From Candidatus Fermentithermobacillus carboniphilus (lineage in GTDB: Bacteria > Bacillota > Sulfobacillia > Fermentithermobacillales > Fermentithermobacillaceae), in assembly GCA_018208355.1 (NCBI GenBank), contig CP062796.1:1830494-1894493 (forward strand): 64,000 nt of DNA. Direction: 5' to 3'. Made by a program: the position numbers and the translations under genes. Below are positions 9,165 through 16,341 of this stretch, piece by piece. The notes under the pieces are model-generated. The model did not search any database and had not been told where the DNA came from. It saw only the letters and a program-made list of their open reading frames with translations. The first letter of the stretch is position 1; the number at the start of each line of letters is the position of its first letter.

Positions 9165-10418
9165 TTGCACGCTTTGGAAAAAATCCTTGCGGCCCACGCT
9201 GGTCTTTCTGAAGTAACGGCCGGTCAGATAGTGACTTGCCGGGTGGACACCGCCGGAGTCAACGATCTTTATCTTCAGGTATTGCGCTCTTTTGAGGAAA
9301 TGGGAGGAGAGAAGGTCCGGAACCCGGACCGCGTGGTCTTCTTCTTCGACCATTATGTCCCTGCTCCTACCATAGGAGCGGCAGAAAACCACAAAGAGAT
9401 GCGGGAGTTTTGCCGTAAACAGGGGATAAAAAACCTATTTGACATCGATGCCGGAGTCTGTCACCAGATTCTAGCCGAAAAGGGTTTCTCCCGACCCGGG
9501 GAGCTCATCGTGGTCACAGATTCCCATACCACCACCCACGGTGTCTTCGGAGCTTTCGGCACAGGTGTAGGTGCCACAGACCTTGCCACTATCCTCATAT
9601 CCGGAGAGATATGGCTGAGGGTTCCGCCTGTCATCAAGATCGTATTTGACGGTCGCCTCAAGCCCTATGTTAGTGCCAAAGACATGGTTCTCTACGCTTT
9701 AGGAAAACTCGGCGCTGACATCGCCACTTACAAGGCTGTTGAATACGCCGGTGAAGCGGTGGACAGGTGTTCGGTCTCGGAACGAATGGTTTTGGGAAAT
9801 ATGGCAGTAGAAATGGGTGCCAAGACATCCTATATCCAGCCCAACCAGGAAGTCCTCGATTATGTCAGGTCGAGGACTCAGAAGCCATTTACCGTATATA
9901 CCACGGATCCGGACTACAAGTACGAAGCCGAATACCATTTTGACGTCTCTGATCTTGAACCGGTGGTAGCGGCTCCCAGCAGCGTGGACAACCTCCGGGA
10001 AGTTGCAGAAGTTGAGGGGACCCATGTAGACCAGGTATTCGTGGGGTCCTGTACTGGGGGACGCCTGGAAGATCTGAGGATCGTGGCCCGGGTCCTTAAG
10101 AACAAGCGCGTCGCAGAAGGCACCCGCCTGATTTTCTCCCCTGCCACCAGGGAGATACTCGCGGAAGGGCTTCGAGAAGGGATCGTACAGGATCTCCTTG
10201 CAGCTGGAGCGGTAATGATTCCGCCAGGGTGCGGGCCTTGTCTTGGGACCCACCAGGGGCTCCTGGCTCCCGGCGAAGTGGCCATCACCACCACAAACCG
10301 CAATTTCCCCGGAAGGATGGGAAGCCCTAAGGCGCAGATCTACTTAGCTTCGCCCCTTACCTGTGCCGTGGCGGCCTTGACGGGACATATAACCCACCCG
10401 GGACGGTATATCGAGTAG
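9165..10418 (+). CDS. Aconitase-superfamily hydro-lyase, large subunit (LeuC/homoaconitase-like)
   Basis: A 417-residue [4Fe-4S] dehydratase subunit. The cluster ligands are Cys296 (GSCTGGR), Cys356 and Cys359 (GCGPC). Catalytic-region motifs TDSHTTTHG and FGTGVGATDL are intact. The start is TTG 9165 behind AAAGGAG. The family includes isopropylmalate dehydratase, homoaconitase, dimethylmalate dehydratase and mesaconase-type enzymes. No other leucine gene is nearby, and the gene follows a lyase operon. A role in interconverting the lyase substrate (for example mesaconate to citramalate, or citrate to isocitrate) is therefore as likely as leucine synthesis. The substrate is not decided by the sequence I can read. 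Confidence 0.88.
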   Translation: MHALEKILAAHAGLSEVTAGQIVTCRVDTAGVNDLYLQVLRSFEEMGGEKVRNPDRVVFFFDHYVPAPTIGAAENHKEMREFCRKQGIKNLFDIDAGVCHQILAEKGFSRPGELIVVTDSHTTTHGVFGAFGTGVGATDLATILISGEIWLRVPPVIKIVFDGRLKPYVSAKDMVLYALGKLGADIATYKAVEYAGEAVDRCSVSERMVLGNMAVEMGAKTSYIQPNQEVLDYVRSRTQKPFTVYTTDPDYKYEAEYHFDVSDLEPVVAAPSSVDNLREVAEVEGTHVDQVFVGSCTGGRLEDLRIVARVLKNKRVAEGTRLIFSPATREILAEGLREGIVQDLLAAGAVMIPPGCGPCLGTHQGLLAPGEVAITTTNRNFPGRMGSPKAQIYLASPLTCAVAALTGHITHPGRYIE

Positions 10419-10464
10419 GAATGCGGGAACGGGTATGGGAACTCTGATTCATAGGGGGATAAGC

Positions 10465-10959
10465 ATGCGTGGAAGAGCCTATGTATTTGGTGACAACATC
10501 GATACAGACCAGATTTACCCCGGTCGCTACCTCCACCTTGTGAAGCCGGAGGAGATAAAAGAGCACGTCTTGGAGAACGCCGACCCTACTTTCAGCCGGA
10601 GATTTCAGCCAGGCGGGATTGTGGTTGCGGGGCGCAATTTCGGTTGTGGCTCGAGCCGGGAGCATGCCGCCATCACCTTGAAGGAAGCTGGGGTTGCGGC
10701 TGTTCTCGCTGAAAGTTTCGGCAGGATCTTTTTCCGCAATGCGATCAACCTGGGACTTCCGCTCATGATCGTCAAGGGAATAAGGGATAAGGTGAAAGAG
10801 GGCGATGAGATCGAGGTAGACCTCGAATCCGGGGTGGTGACGCTCCCCGACGGGTGCAAGATTCAGGGTGAGCCGCTTTCGCAGTATATCCTCAACCTTA
10901 TCAGGCACGGGGGTATTAAGAACCTTTATAAGAGCGGTTACCGGCCCAAACCTGAATGA
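10465..10959 (+). CDS. Aconitase-superfamily hydro-lyase, small subunit (LeuD-like)
   Basis: A 164-residue swivelling subunit that closes over the iron-sulfur active site of the large subunit. It has the family signatures [16 protein letters not shown] near the N terminus and [13 protein letters not shown] near residues 55-67. ATG 10465 follows AGGGGGATAAGC and gives the normal LeuD length. A start 30 bases upstream (10435) is possible but lacks a site. The last gene of the lyase-linked group, it is followed by the shared terminator at 11058-11103. Confidence 0.88.
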   Translation: MRGRAYVFGDNIDTDQIYPGRYLHLVKPEEIKEHVLENADPTFSRRFQPGGIVVAGRNFGCGSSREHAAITLKEAGVAAVLAESFGRIFFRNAINLGLPLMIVKGIRDKVKEGDEIEVDLESGVVTLPDGCKIQGEPLSQYILNLIRHGGIKNLYKSGYRPKPE

Positions 10960-11057
10960 AGAGGTCATCCCGATTGACGCATCCCAATTGACGATGAAAC
11001 TGGACTGTAGAAATCACCGGAGGTCCTTTATCTAAATTACCAAGTGTCTCCGATAAT

Positions 11058-11103
11058 TTAAGGCCCTGAACGGCCAGACTTCCGTGACCGCCCAGGGCCT
11101 TAA
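11058..11103. terminator. Bidirectional terminator between convergent genes
   Basis: A perfect 11-bp inverted repeat (TTAAGGCCCTG / CAGGGCCTTAA) with a 24-base loop lies between the hydro-lyase genes (+) and the SLH gene (-), which converge here. The A/T ends of the repeat give short U tracts in either direction. Confidence 0.65.
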
Positions 11104-11140
11104 GTCTTCCTGGGTTAGGTGAGGCGTTCCTGGTGCTCTA

Positions 11141-12628
11141 TCACTCTTCCACTGCCAGTTCGACGACGGTGTCTCCAGATACTTTGAGTTCCACAACGAT
11201 GCCAACTTCAAGGTCCGACAGGCTTTTATCGCCCTCGACGTTTACGTCGGCAGGCAGCCTGAATGTCTTCGTATTATGACTTTTGCCCGGGGAGATAGTG
11301 ATTGTGCCGTCCGATTCTGGGGTAGGGAGGACGATCGATGCTATCCGGCCCGTATGCTGGGTAAATTCTCCCTGCTCCATTTCGTTTCGTTCCTGCTGTT
11401 CATTCCGCTCATGTTCCTGCCACTGATGTTCTTGGGATTCCCCAAGTTTGATAGCAACTACGGAACCATCTGCGACCTTGAGCTCGACTACCGTTCCGGC
11501 CTCAATGTCAGAAAACTCATACCCATCTTGCAACTTTACGTCGGCAGGCAGCGCGAACTCCATGCGTCCTTCGTCAGTATCGATCTGGATTGTGCCGGCG
11601 GTATCACCGGAAGGCGGGGTGATTGCGACGACAGTGCCATCGTATTCGGTCTCTTCATGCTCGCCCTGTTCGCCCTGTTCTTGTTCTGCCTCTTGCTCTT
11701 GGGCCTCTTCTTTGTCTTGCCGCTCAATCTCGATGAAAACCGCTAACCCCTGAGAGTCGAGTTTAATCTCGGCTTCATCTCCCGCTTTAATCTCTTCCCA
11801 GGTAGCCTCGTTTCTGTCGATGAAGATTGAAACGTCGGGAGAGAAAGTCACTGTGATTGTCGCGTTTTCGTCGGTCTGGAGAGTTATCTCGTTATAGACT
11901 ACCGAAGTAACCGTGCCTTTAACTTCGTCAGACCGTTTCTTGCCGGTCACTAGACTCCAGTTGCCGTCGGTTCTCGAGAGCATGGCCGCCATCTCAGCGC
12001 GGGTCACGGGTTTGTTGGGCTGGAACGTCTGGTCATCGAAGCCCTTGATTATCCCGAGGGCTACTGCCTCTGCAACGTAGTTGACGAACTCCTGTGGAAT
12101 TGAATTTGCATCTTTGAAATTCAACGTTGCATCAGTCAGTGCCCTGGCGTCCTCAGCCTTACCCAAAGCGTTCACCAATAGGACCGTGACCCAAAGGCGA
12201 CTGGCTGCTTTATGCGGTTGGAAGTTATCTGCCTCGGGATTGGGGAATAAAGAGTCGAGCCATCCCTTTTCGTAGGCTACTGCCACAGATCCCTTTGCAT
12301 AGTCGGAAATCTGTTCTGCGTCTCTGAAAGGCAACTGTGCGTCTTCTTCGTCTTCCGCTGCCGCTTCAAGTCCCGCTAGCCGCACCGCCATTACGACCGC
12401 ATCCTGGCGGTTGATGCTGGCCATCGGGCGGAAAGTGCCGTCATCGTAGCCTTTTACCACGTCCATAGATTTCATCTTGGCGATATCGGGCAAAGCCCAG
12501 GAGGCTTCGTCCAGATCCTTGAACGGGCGGGGTGCCTTGGCCTTGGGACCTGCAAAGCCTGCGACAGCTGTCCCCAAGACGAGTGTAGATACCAGGAACG
12601 ACACCAACAGTAATCTTACCTTTGCCAT
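11141..12628 (-). CDS. Secreted SLH-domain protein with three beta-type repeats
   Basis: A 495-residue surface protein. A signal peptide covers about residues 1-27 and ends near GFAG. Three SLH domains follow at about 35-95, 100-160 and 165-225 (markers KGYDDGTFRP and KGFDDQTFQPNKPVTRAEMA), for binding pyruvylated cell-wall polymer. The C-terminal half holds three similar modules of about 65 residues (starting near VKGTVTSV, YDGTVVAI and HTGRIASI). They resemble small beta-barrel domains of the DUF5666 type and are joined by Glu/Gln-rich linkers. RBS AAAGGAG precedes the ATG. It probably serves as a cell-envelope scaffold; no enzymatic motif is seen. Confidence 0.85.
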   Translation of the reverse strand: MAKVRLLLVSFLVSTLVLGTAVAGFAGPKAKAPRPFKDLDEASWALPDIAKMKSMDVVKGYDDGTFRPMASINRQDAVVMAVRLAGLEAAAEDEEDAQLPFRDAEQISDYAKGSVAVAYEKGWLDSLFPNPEADNFQPHKAASRLWVTVLLVNALGKAEDARALTDATLNFKDANSIPQEFVNYVAEAVALGIIKGFDDQTFQPNKPVTRAEMAAMLSRTDGNWSLVTGKKRSDEVKGTVTSVVYNEITLQTDENATITVTFSPDVSIFIDRNEATWEEIKAGDEAEIKLDSQGLAVFIEIERQDKEEAQEQEAEQEQGEQGEHEETEYDGTVVAITPPSGDTAGTIQIDTDEGRMEFALPADVKLQDGYEFSDIEAGTVVELKVADGSVVAIKLGESQEHQWQEHERNEQQERNEMEQGEFTQHTGRIASIVLPTPESDGTITISPGKSHNTKTFRLPADVNVEGDKSLSDLEVGIVVELKVSGDTVVELAVEE

Positions 12629-12730
12629 CCTGTCGTCTCCTTTCTGTAAACCCGGGCTTATTAGATATATCGAAGTGACTACGAGGATTCTGGAGAAATA
12701 GTCGTTCTAAATGTGATTTATTGTGGGAAA

Positions 12731-12758
12731 GGCGGGGTACCCGGCACGGGTCCCCGCC
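12731..12758. terminator. GC-rich hairpin downstream of the RND relic
   Basis: GGCGGGG-TACCCG-GCA-CGGGT-CCCCGCC forms a 12-bp stem with one bulged base. It lies 14 bases beyond the last stop of the relic on the - strand. T-rich sequence follows on the + strand. It is probably the terminator of the former efflux gene. Confidence 0.5.
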
Positions 12759-12771
12759 CGCTCTTTTCCCG

Positions 12772-13147
12772 TCATTTCTTTTTGACTGTTGTGAACAGCT
12801 TACCGAGATTGACTATCACGTGAACCTCTGGTTTTCGCGCGGTGAGACTGGACCTCACATATTTCATTCCATCAATTTTTTCCATTCTGTCGATCAGAGT
12901 GTCGCTGAGTCTGGAGACTTCGGCAGTTCCTTAAAGAGGATGCCGCTGATCCCTCCGACGAAGACAACCGGTAGGAAAACCACGACTGTGGTAAGAGCTG
13001 ACATGAGATCTTTTATACCAGGGGTGGTAGCTGCCACCGATTCCAGGGGAATAGTAACTAGGTCGGCCACTTCCTGGGCTGAAGCGCCTTTGAACTGTGT
13101 GATGATGGCCGCCACCGGCGGGGTTATATTCGTTGGAGGCGGCCAAA
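12772..13147 (-). pseudogene. Condensed relic of an RND (AcrB/HAE1-type) efflux transporter
   Basis: Reading the - strand from about 13134, three non-adjacent pieces of an RND pump are joined. First comes the N-terminal porter start (NITPPVAAIITQFKGAS... up to PGIKDLMS). Directly after is the mid-membrane segment LTTVVVFLPVVFVGGISG...LFKEL, normally some 350 residues later. Then, in another frame, comes a piece like the second porter domain (EVSRLSDTLIDRMEKIDGMKYVRSSL, then ARKPEVHVIVN), ending at a stop at 12772. Intact family members are about 1,000 residues, so more than 85 percent is gone. In-frame fusion of pieces 1 and 2 indicates internal deletions rather than simple decay. Confidence 0.75.
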
Positions 13148-13249
13148 GAGGACGCTAGCTATAAACTTTCTCATGTCGGTTTCCGATAACCTTAACTAGG
13201 AGATTCAGCGGAACTCGACCCGTGCCGAGACGGTCGGGGATGATATTTA

Positions 13250-13293
13250 GCTTTAGTCTGATCGTGTCTAAGTGAATGCAGACAGACTAAAGC
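13250..13293 (+). other. Inverted repeat in the Flp upstream region
   Basis: GCTTTAGTCTG (13250-13260) and CAGACTAAAGC (13283-13293) form a perfect 11-bp stem around a 22-base loop. No U tract follows. It may be a transcript 5' structure or an operator. It precedes the alternative hairpins at 13357-13397. Confidence 0.4.
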
Positions 13294-13356
13294 GCGCTTG
13301 TTGATGACGGTTCCCCGGGTCTTCACGGGATCCTCACTAAACCACACGGAGGCGAT

Positions 13357-13397
13357 TGCAAAGGCCGGTGGCCTTGCATGACCGGCTTTTTGCTTTT
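13357..13397 (+). promoter_or_regulatory. Putative attenuator: mutually exclusive hairpins before the Flp pilin gene
   Basis: Hairpin A pairs TGCAAAGGCC (13357-13366) with GGCCTTGCA (13370-13378), 9 bp with one bulged A. Hairpin B pairs GCCGGT (13364-13369) with ACCGGC (13381-13386) and is followed by TTTTTGCTTTT, a textbook intrinsic terminator. The 5' arm of B overlaps the 3' end of the 5' arm of A and its loop, so the two cannot form together. This is the layout of an attenuator or riboswitch expression platform about 230 bases upstream of the pilin gene. I could not match the upstream sequence to a known aptamer. Confidence 0.55.
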
Positions 13398-13436
13398 GGC
13401 CCGCAGAAGACAGGACCCCTTTCTTACGACGTTGAC

Positions 13437-13465
13437 TGGTAATACCATTGTTGATTGGTAGTACC
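13437..13465 (+). promoter_or_regulatory. Tandem FadR-type operator-like sites
   Basis: GTTGACTGGTAATACC (13431-13446) and GTTGATTGGTAGTACC (13450-13465) are 16-bp direct repeats with two mismatches, 19 bp apart. The first holds TGGT-AAT-ACCA and the second TGGT-AGT-ACCG. The form TGGT-N3-ACCA is the consensus of FadR-subfamily GntR regulators, and the same pattern occurs before the GntR gene at 24.9 kb. Use as an operator for the pilus operon is inference. Confidence 0.4.
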
Positions 13466-13627
13466 GTCATGTTCGGCGAAGTGAACATGCCAAAGCGAAC
13501 AGGTCGGCCCTGTGGTTTCCGTAGGCAAGCGGCCCAGTTACGGACCAGCCGGCTTCGTCATACCGCGCGGACTCTAGCGGTGAGCGGAGGATATAGGCAT
13601 TTCCATAGGTCAGAGAGGAGGTGGCAA

Positions 13628-13807
13628 ATGATGTTGAAGCTTTTGAAGAGGCTTGCTACCGAGGAAGAAGGGCAGGGTCTTGTTGAGTACGCTCTTATCC
13701 TGGCGCTCATCGCGGTGGTAGTCATTGTTGCAGTTACCGATGTGGGTACCCGCGCCAAAGAGATCTTCAATAGCATAAAAGATAAGCTCGTGACACCCAC
13801 TAGCTAG
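13628..13807 (+). CDS. flp: Flp/Fap-type major pilin
   Basis: A 59-residue pilin. A short charged leader ends at Gly15, followed by QGLV-EY (the Gly-x4-Glu-Tyr processing site of Flp pilins). A single hydrophobic helix of about 22 residues and a short charged tail follow. ATG 13628 sits behind GAGAGGAGGTGG. Codons upstream in the same frame have no start with a better site. It forms the filament of the Tad pilus encoded downstream and is processed by the TadV peptidase. A strong hairpin follows the gene, so pilin mRNA can be made in excess over the machinery. Confidence 0.92.
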   Translation: MMLKLLKRLATEEEGQGLVEYALILALIAVVVIVAVTDVGTRAKEIFNSIKDKLVTPTS

Positions 13808-13889
13808 GTTCCCGTGTAGCCTGCGGCGATACCGTCGGAGACCGTATTTTCAGGGCAGTATTCAGCTTCCTGCTAGAAGGGGACTTTAG

Positions 13890-13926
13890 AACCCCGGGGG
13901 TCTTCCATATGAGGGCCCCCGGGGTT
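13890..13926 (+). terminator. Hairpin between Flp pilin and tadV
   Basis: AACCCCGGGGG (13890-13900) and CCCCCGGGGTT (13916-13926) form an 11-bp GC-rich stem without a U tract. It is likely a partial terminator or 3' mRNA stabiliser that separates high pilin expression from the machinery genes. Confidence 0.7.
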
Positions 13927-13991
13927 CGATACCCAGAGACGATTAAACCAAGGCCAACGGCGACACGGGTTTTACAACTGGAGGTGAAAAC

Positions 13992-14630
13992 GTGGTTATC
14001 CTCGCAGTGACTCTGGTGGCTACCGGACTTGCGGCCGGATGGGATATTCGAACCGGGCGGGTCCCCAATGCCATCACCTTTTCTGCCATTGTCCTGGGAT
14101 TCATACTAAATTCCTATTACCTGGGAGTACCTGGATTCGTAAGCGCGTTCACTGGCACGCTGGTGGGAGCCATGCTCCTTCTAATCCCGTTTCTGCTGGG
14201 AGGTATGGGTGCAGGGGACGTTAAGATCCTTGCCGCGGTGGGAGCCCTCAACGGTGCCCGGTTTACCTTCTCCACTTTTCTCTATGGAGCCGTGGTCGGT
14301 GGAATCATCGGGCTTGTCCTGACCCTTGCGAGACGGAAGATGAGACCTGTCCTAACAGGGCTATTCGTTGCCCTGACAGGCTCGGGGATCGATTATTCAC
14401 CCTGTATTCTGCTAGATACCGGATATGGCAGTGAGCCACTTGTATCCTCAAGAGTCATGGAACGAGATGTCTGTGGATCAGATAGGGAGCCACGCGCCGG
14501 GGCGTTCCGAAAAGCAAGCGGAACTCCAAGACCCGTGAGGATTTCCGGATTCATGCAGCCTTCCGGAATAAAGATGCCTTACGCGGTCGCTATCTTTGCC
14601 GGTACCCTTGCGGCGTACCTTTTGAGGTGA
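13992..14630 (+). CDS. tadV: Tad prepilin peptidase (TadV/CpaA, A24 family)
   Basis: A membrane aspartyl peptidase that cuts the Flp leader. The catalytic aspartates are Asp18 (GWDIRTGRVPN) and Asp76 (GMGAGDVKIL). Start GTG 13992 follows GGAGGTG. The first ~118 residues match the compact TadV form. A hydrophilic stretch of about 70 residues (about 119-190) then precedes a final hydrophobic helix (PYAVAIFAGTLAAYLL). That stretch is not expected in the family and looks like an insertion before the last membrane segment. Confidence 0.88.
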   Translation: MVILAVTLVATGLAAGWDIRTGRVPNAITFSAIVLGFILNSYYLGVPGFVSAFTGTLVGAMLLLIPFLLGGMGAGDVKILAAVGALNGARFTFSTFLYGAVVGGIIGLVLTLARRKMRPVLTGLFVALTGSGIDYSPCILLDTGYGSEPLVSSRVMERDVCGSDREPRAGAFRKASGTPRPVRISGFMQPSGIKMPYAVAIFAGTLAAYLLR

Positions 14631-14636
14631 ATCCGC

Positions 14637-15068
14637 GTGAAACGGTTAATCCGGGGGCAAGAGGGTCAAGCTGTAGTGGAACTTGCTTTGGTGTTGCCCA
14701 TTCTCATCTTCCTCCTTCTAGTCATTATGGAAGGAGGTCGTATCTTTGCAGGTTACGTGGAACTACAAAATGCGGCCCGGGACGGGGCCAGGTATGCGGC
14801 TATCCATTGTACCGTGAAAGAAGTCCCTGACGGTGCAGTGAGTTCCTGGGTGGCAAGCACCCTTACTCCGTGGGTCCAGAGCCGGCTGACCATGCTCAGC
14901 CCGCAAAACCTGTCAATCGAGTTTTCCCGGAAAGAGAACGCGGATAGGACGGAAACGTGGGTGGAGATCACACTCAGCTATCCTATGGAGATCGTGACTC
15001 CCGGGATAAGTGCCATAACCGGCAACCCATTTAACCTCCGGATCACGATGGCCATGAGAAACGAGTAG
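14637..15068 (+). CDS. tadE: TadE-like minor pilin
   Basis: A 143-residue pseudopilin with the TadE signature GQAVVELALVLPILIFLLLVIMEGGR near the N terminus: a Gly-x4-Glu processing site followed by one hydrophobic helix. LQNAARDGARYAA follows, typical of the family. GTG start 6 bases after the tadV stop. It is probably processed by TadV and incorporated into or needed for assembly of the Flp pilus. Confidence 0.9.
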   Translation: MKRLIRGQEGQAVVELALVLPILIFLLLVIMEGGRIFAGYVELQNAARDGARYAAIHCTVKEVPDGAVSSWVASTLTPWVQSRLTMLSPQNLSIEFSRKENADRTETWVEITLSYPMEIVTPGISAITGNPFNLRITMAMRNE

Positions 15069-15090
15069 CGAATTTTCCGGGCATGAGGCG

Positions 15091-16200
15091 GTGGGAAAAT
15101 TGCGCTGCCTCGAGCGTTACTTGAAACGGCGCGCAAGTAGGGTGCCAGAACGGTGCCGGTTGGGAAGGCGCTCAAAAACGTGCCAAAGACAGCGCCTAAA
15201 GTCTATAGCAGGTGATGAGCGCGGGTCTGTTTTGATCATAACGACCGTCATCATGGTAGGAATTATCGGGATGGTGGCTCTCACCATCGACGGCGGGCAC
15301 CTGTATTTCAGGCATACCCGGCTTCAGGACATAGCCGATTCCGCTGCTCTCGCAGCGGCGGCCAAGCTGGTTGAGACTCCGGGTGACGAGTACGAGAAAA
15401 GGCGAGAGGCCCTGGGAGCAGCCGTTAGATACTCTGAGCTCAACGGGTTGAAGGCCGGTGTGGTTGATTGCTCACTGGGCGGGTATACGGTTGGAATAAG
15501 CGACGGCGAAGAGACGGGGCGCATGACCATCAGTTTCTCGAATTCCCTCGACGAGATAGAGATTCAAATCGCTTTGGACGTCCGGTCATATTTCGCCCGG
15601 GTTTTTTCGGTGAATTTTACGCCCGTATCGGTGAAGGCGGTTGTCCGGATAGGCCAGGCCAAGTTCCAGAAAGGGAATCTCTTGCCGGTTGCCTTTTTCT
15701 GGGGAGATTATGAACCATACAAGCTTTACACGCTGACCCTTTCACCAGGCTCGGGCCAGAAAGGGAATTACGGTTTTTTGGACTATAAGCCAAGCAATAT
15801 GTTCAGGGAATACATGACCGATGGGTACGATGGAACCCTTTCCGTTGGAGATGTCATCGAGACGTATCCCGGTGTGAAAACCGGCCAAGTCCGGCAGGCC
15901 ATACAAGAAAGGATATCCCGGTGTCGTGATGGGTGCTCAGTGAGTTACTCGGGTGGTAAGGTGGACGTCAACATTATGCCTGACTGCCCTCGCGTCGTTA
16001 TGGTACCAATTGTTTCGGGTTTCTTTGAGCAGCAAGGGAGAGGCTACGTTACCATCCGGGGCTTTGCCAAGTTCTTTATCGAGAGCTACGATGACGATGC
16101 CAAGATACTGACCGGCTGGTTCCTCCAGGAAGCAGTTTCTACTGAATTTGCTCCCGGGACCTCCGGCTTTACGACCCAGGCGATAAGGCTGGTGAAGTAG
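15091..16200 (+). CDS. TadG-like pilus assembly protein
   Basis: A 369-residue protein with a basic N-terminal stretch of about 45 residues, then a TadE/TadG-type helix with a Glu-free start (ERGSVLIITTVIMVGIIGMVALTIDGGHLYF) and LQDIADSAALAAAAKLV. This is the putative TadG N-terminal domain. The remainder is a secreted domain with no recognised fold; there is no obvious MIDAS motif of the von Willebrand type that many TadG proteins carry. GTG start; a start closer to the helix cannot be excluded. It probably anchors the pilus at the cell envelope. Confidence 0.8.
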   Translation: MGKLRCLERYLKRRASRVPERCRLGRRSKTCQRQRLKSIAGDERGSVLIITTVIMVGIIGMVALTIDGGHLYFRHTRLQDIADSAALAAAAKLVETPGDEYEKRREALGAAVRYSELNGLKAGVVDCSLGGYTVGISDGEETGRMTISFSNSLDEIEIQIALDVRSYFARVFSVNFTPVSVKAVVRIGQAKFQKGNLLPVAFFWGDYEPYKLYTLTLSPGSGQKGNYGFLDYKPSNMFREYMTDGYDGTLSVGDVIETYPGVKTGQVRQAIQERISRCRDGCSVSYSGGKVDVNIMPDCPRVVMVPIVSGFFEQQGRGYVTIRGFAKFFIESYDDDAKILTGWFLQEAVSTEFAPGTSGFTTQAIRLVK

Positions 16201-16341
16201 GGGGAACCGGCGACAATGGACACCTCCTTCTGTAATGAGGTGCTATTCTACAACATTACACAAGAACGGAACATAACAGAACACCGGAACACAGGCGGCG
16301 AGAGTCGTGTTGCTAGTAAGATTCCGTGAGGGGGAGGCGGG

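Noticed and set aside
9095..9211. Short frame (about 38 codons) between citXG and the hydro-lyase
   Set aside because: No ribosome site and it overlaps the hydro-lyase start, which has its own AAAGGAG; nothing recognisable in the translation.
9165..10959. Calling the hydro-lyase leuC/leuD outright
   Set aside because: No other leucine biosynthesis gene is nearby, and the superfamily covers several substrates; the name would over-claim.
12721..13158. Open frame on the + strand across the RND relic
   Set aside because: No ribosome site or recognisable domain; the - strand in the same place reads as RND pump fragments.
13230..13400. c-di-GMP riboswitch before the Flp pilin gene
   Set aside because: The alternative hairpins are suggestive, but the conserved GEMM aptamer core could not be found, so only an attenuator of unknown ligand is claimed.
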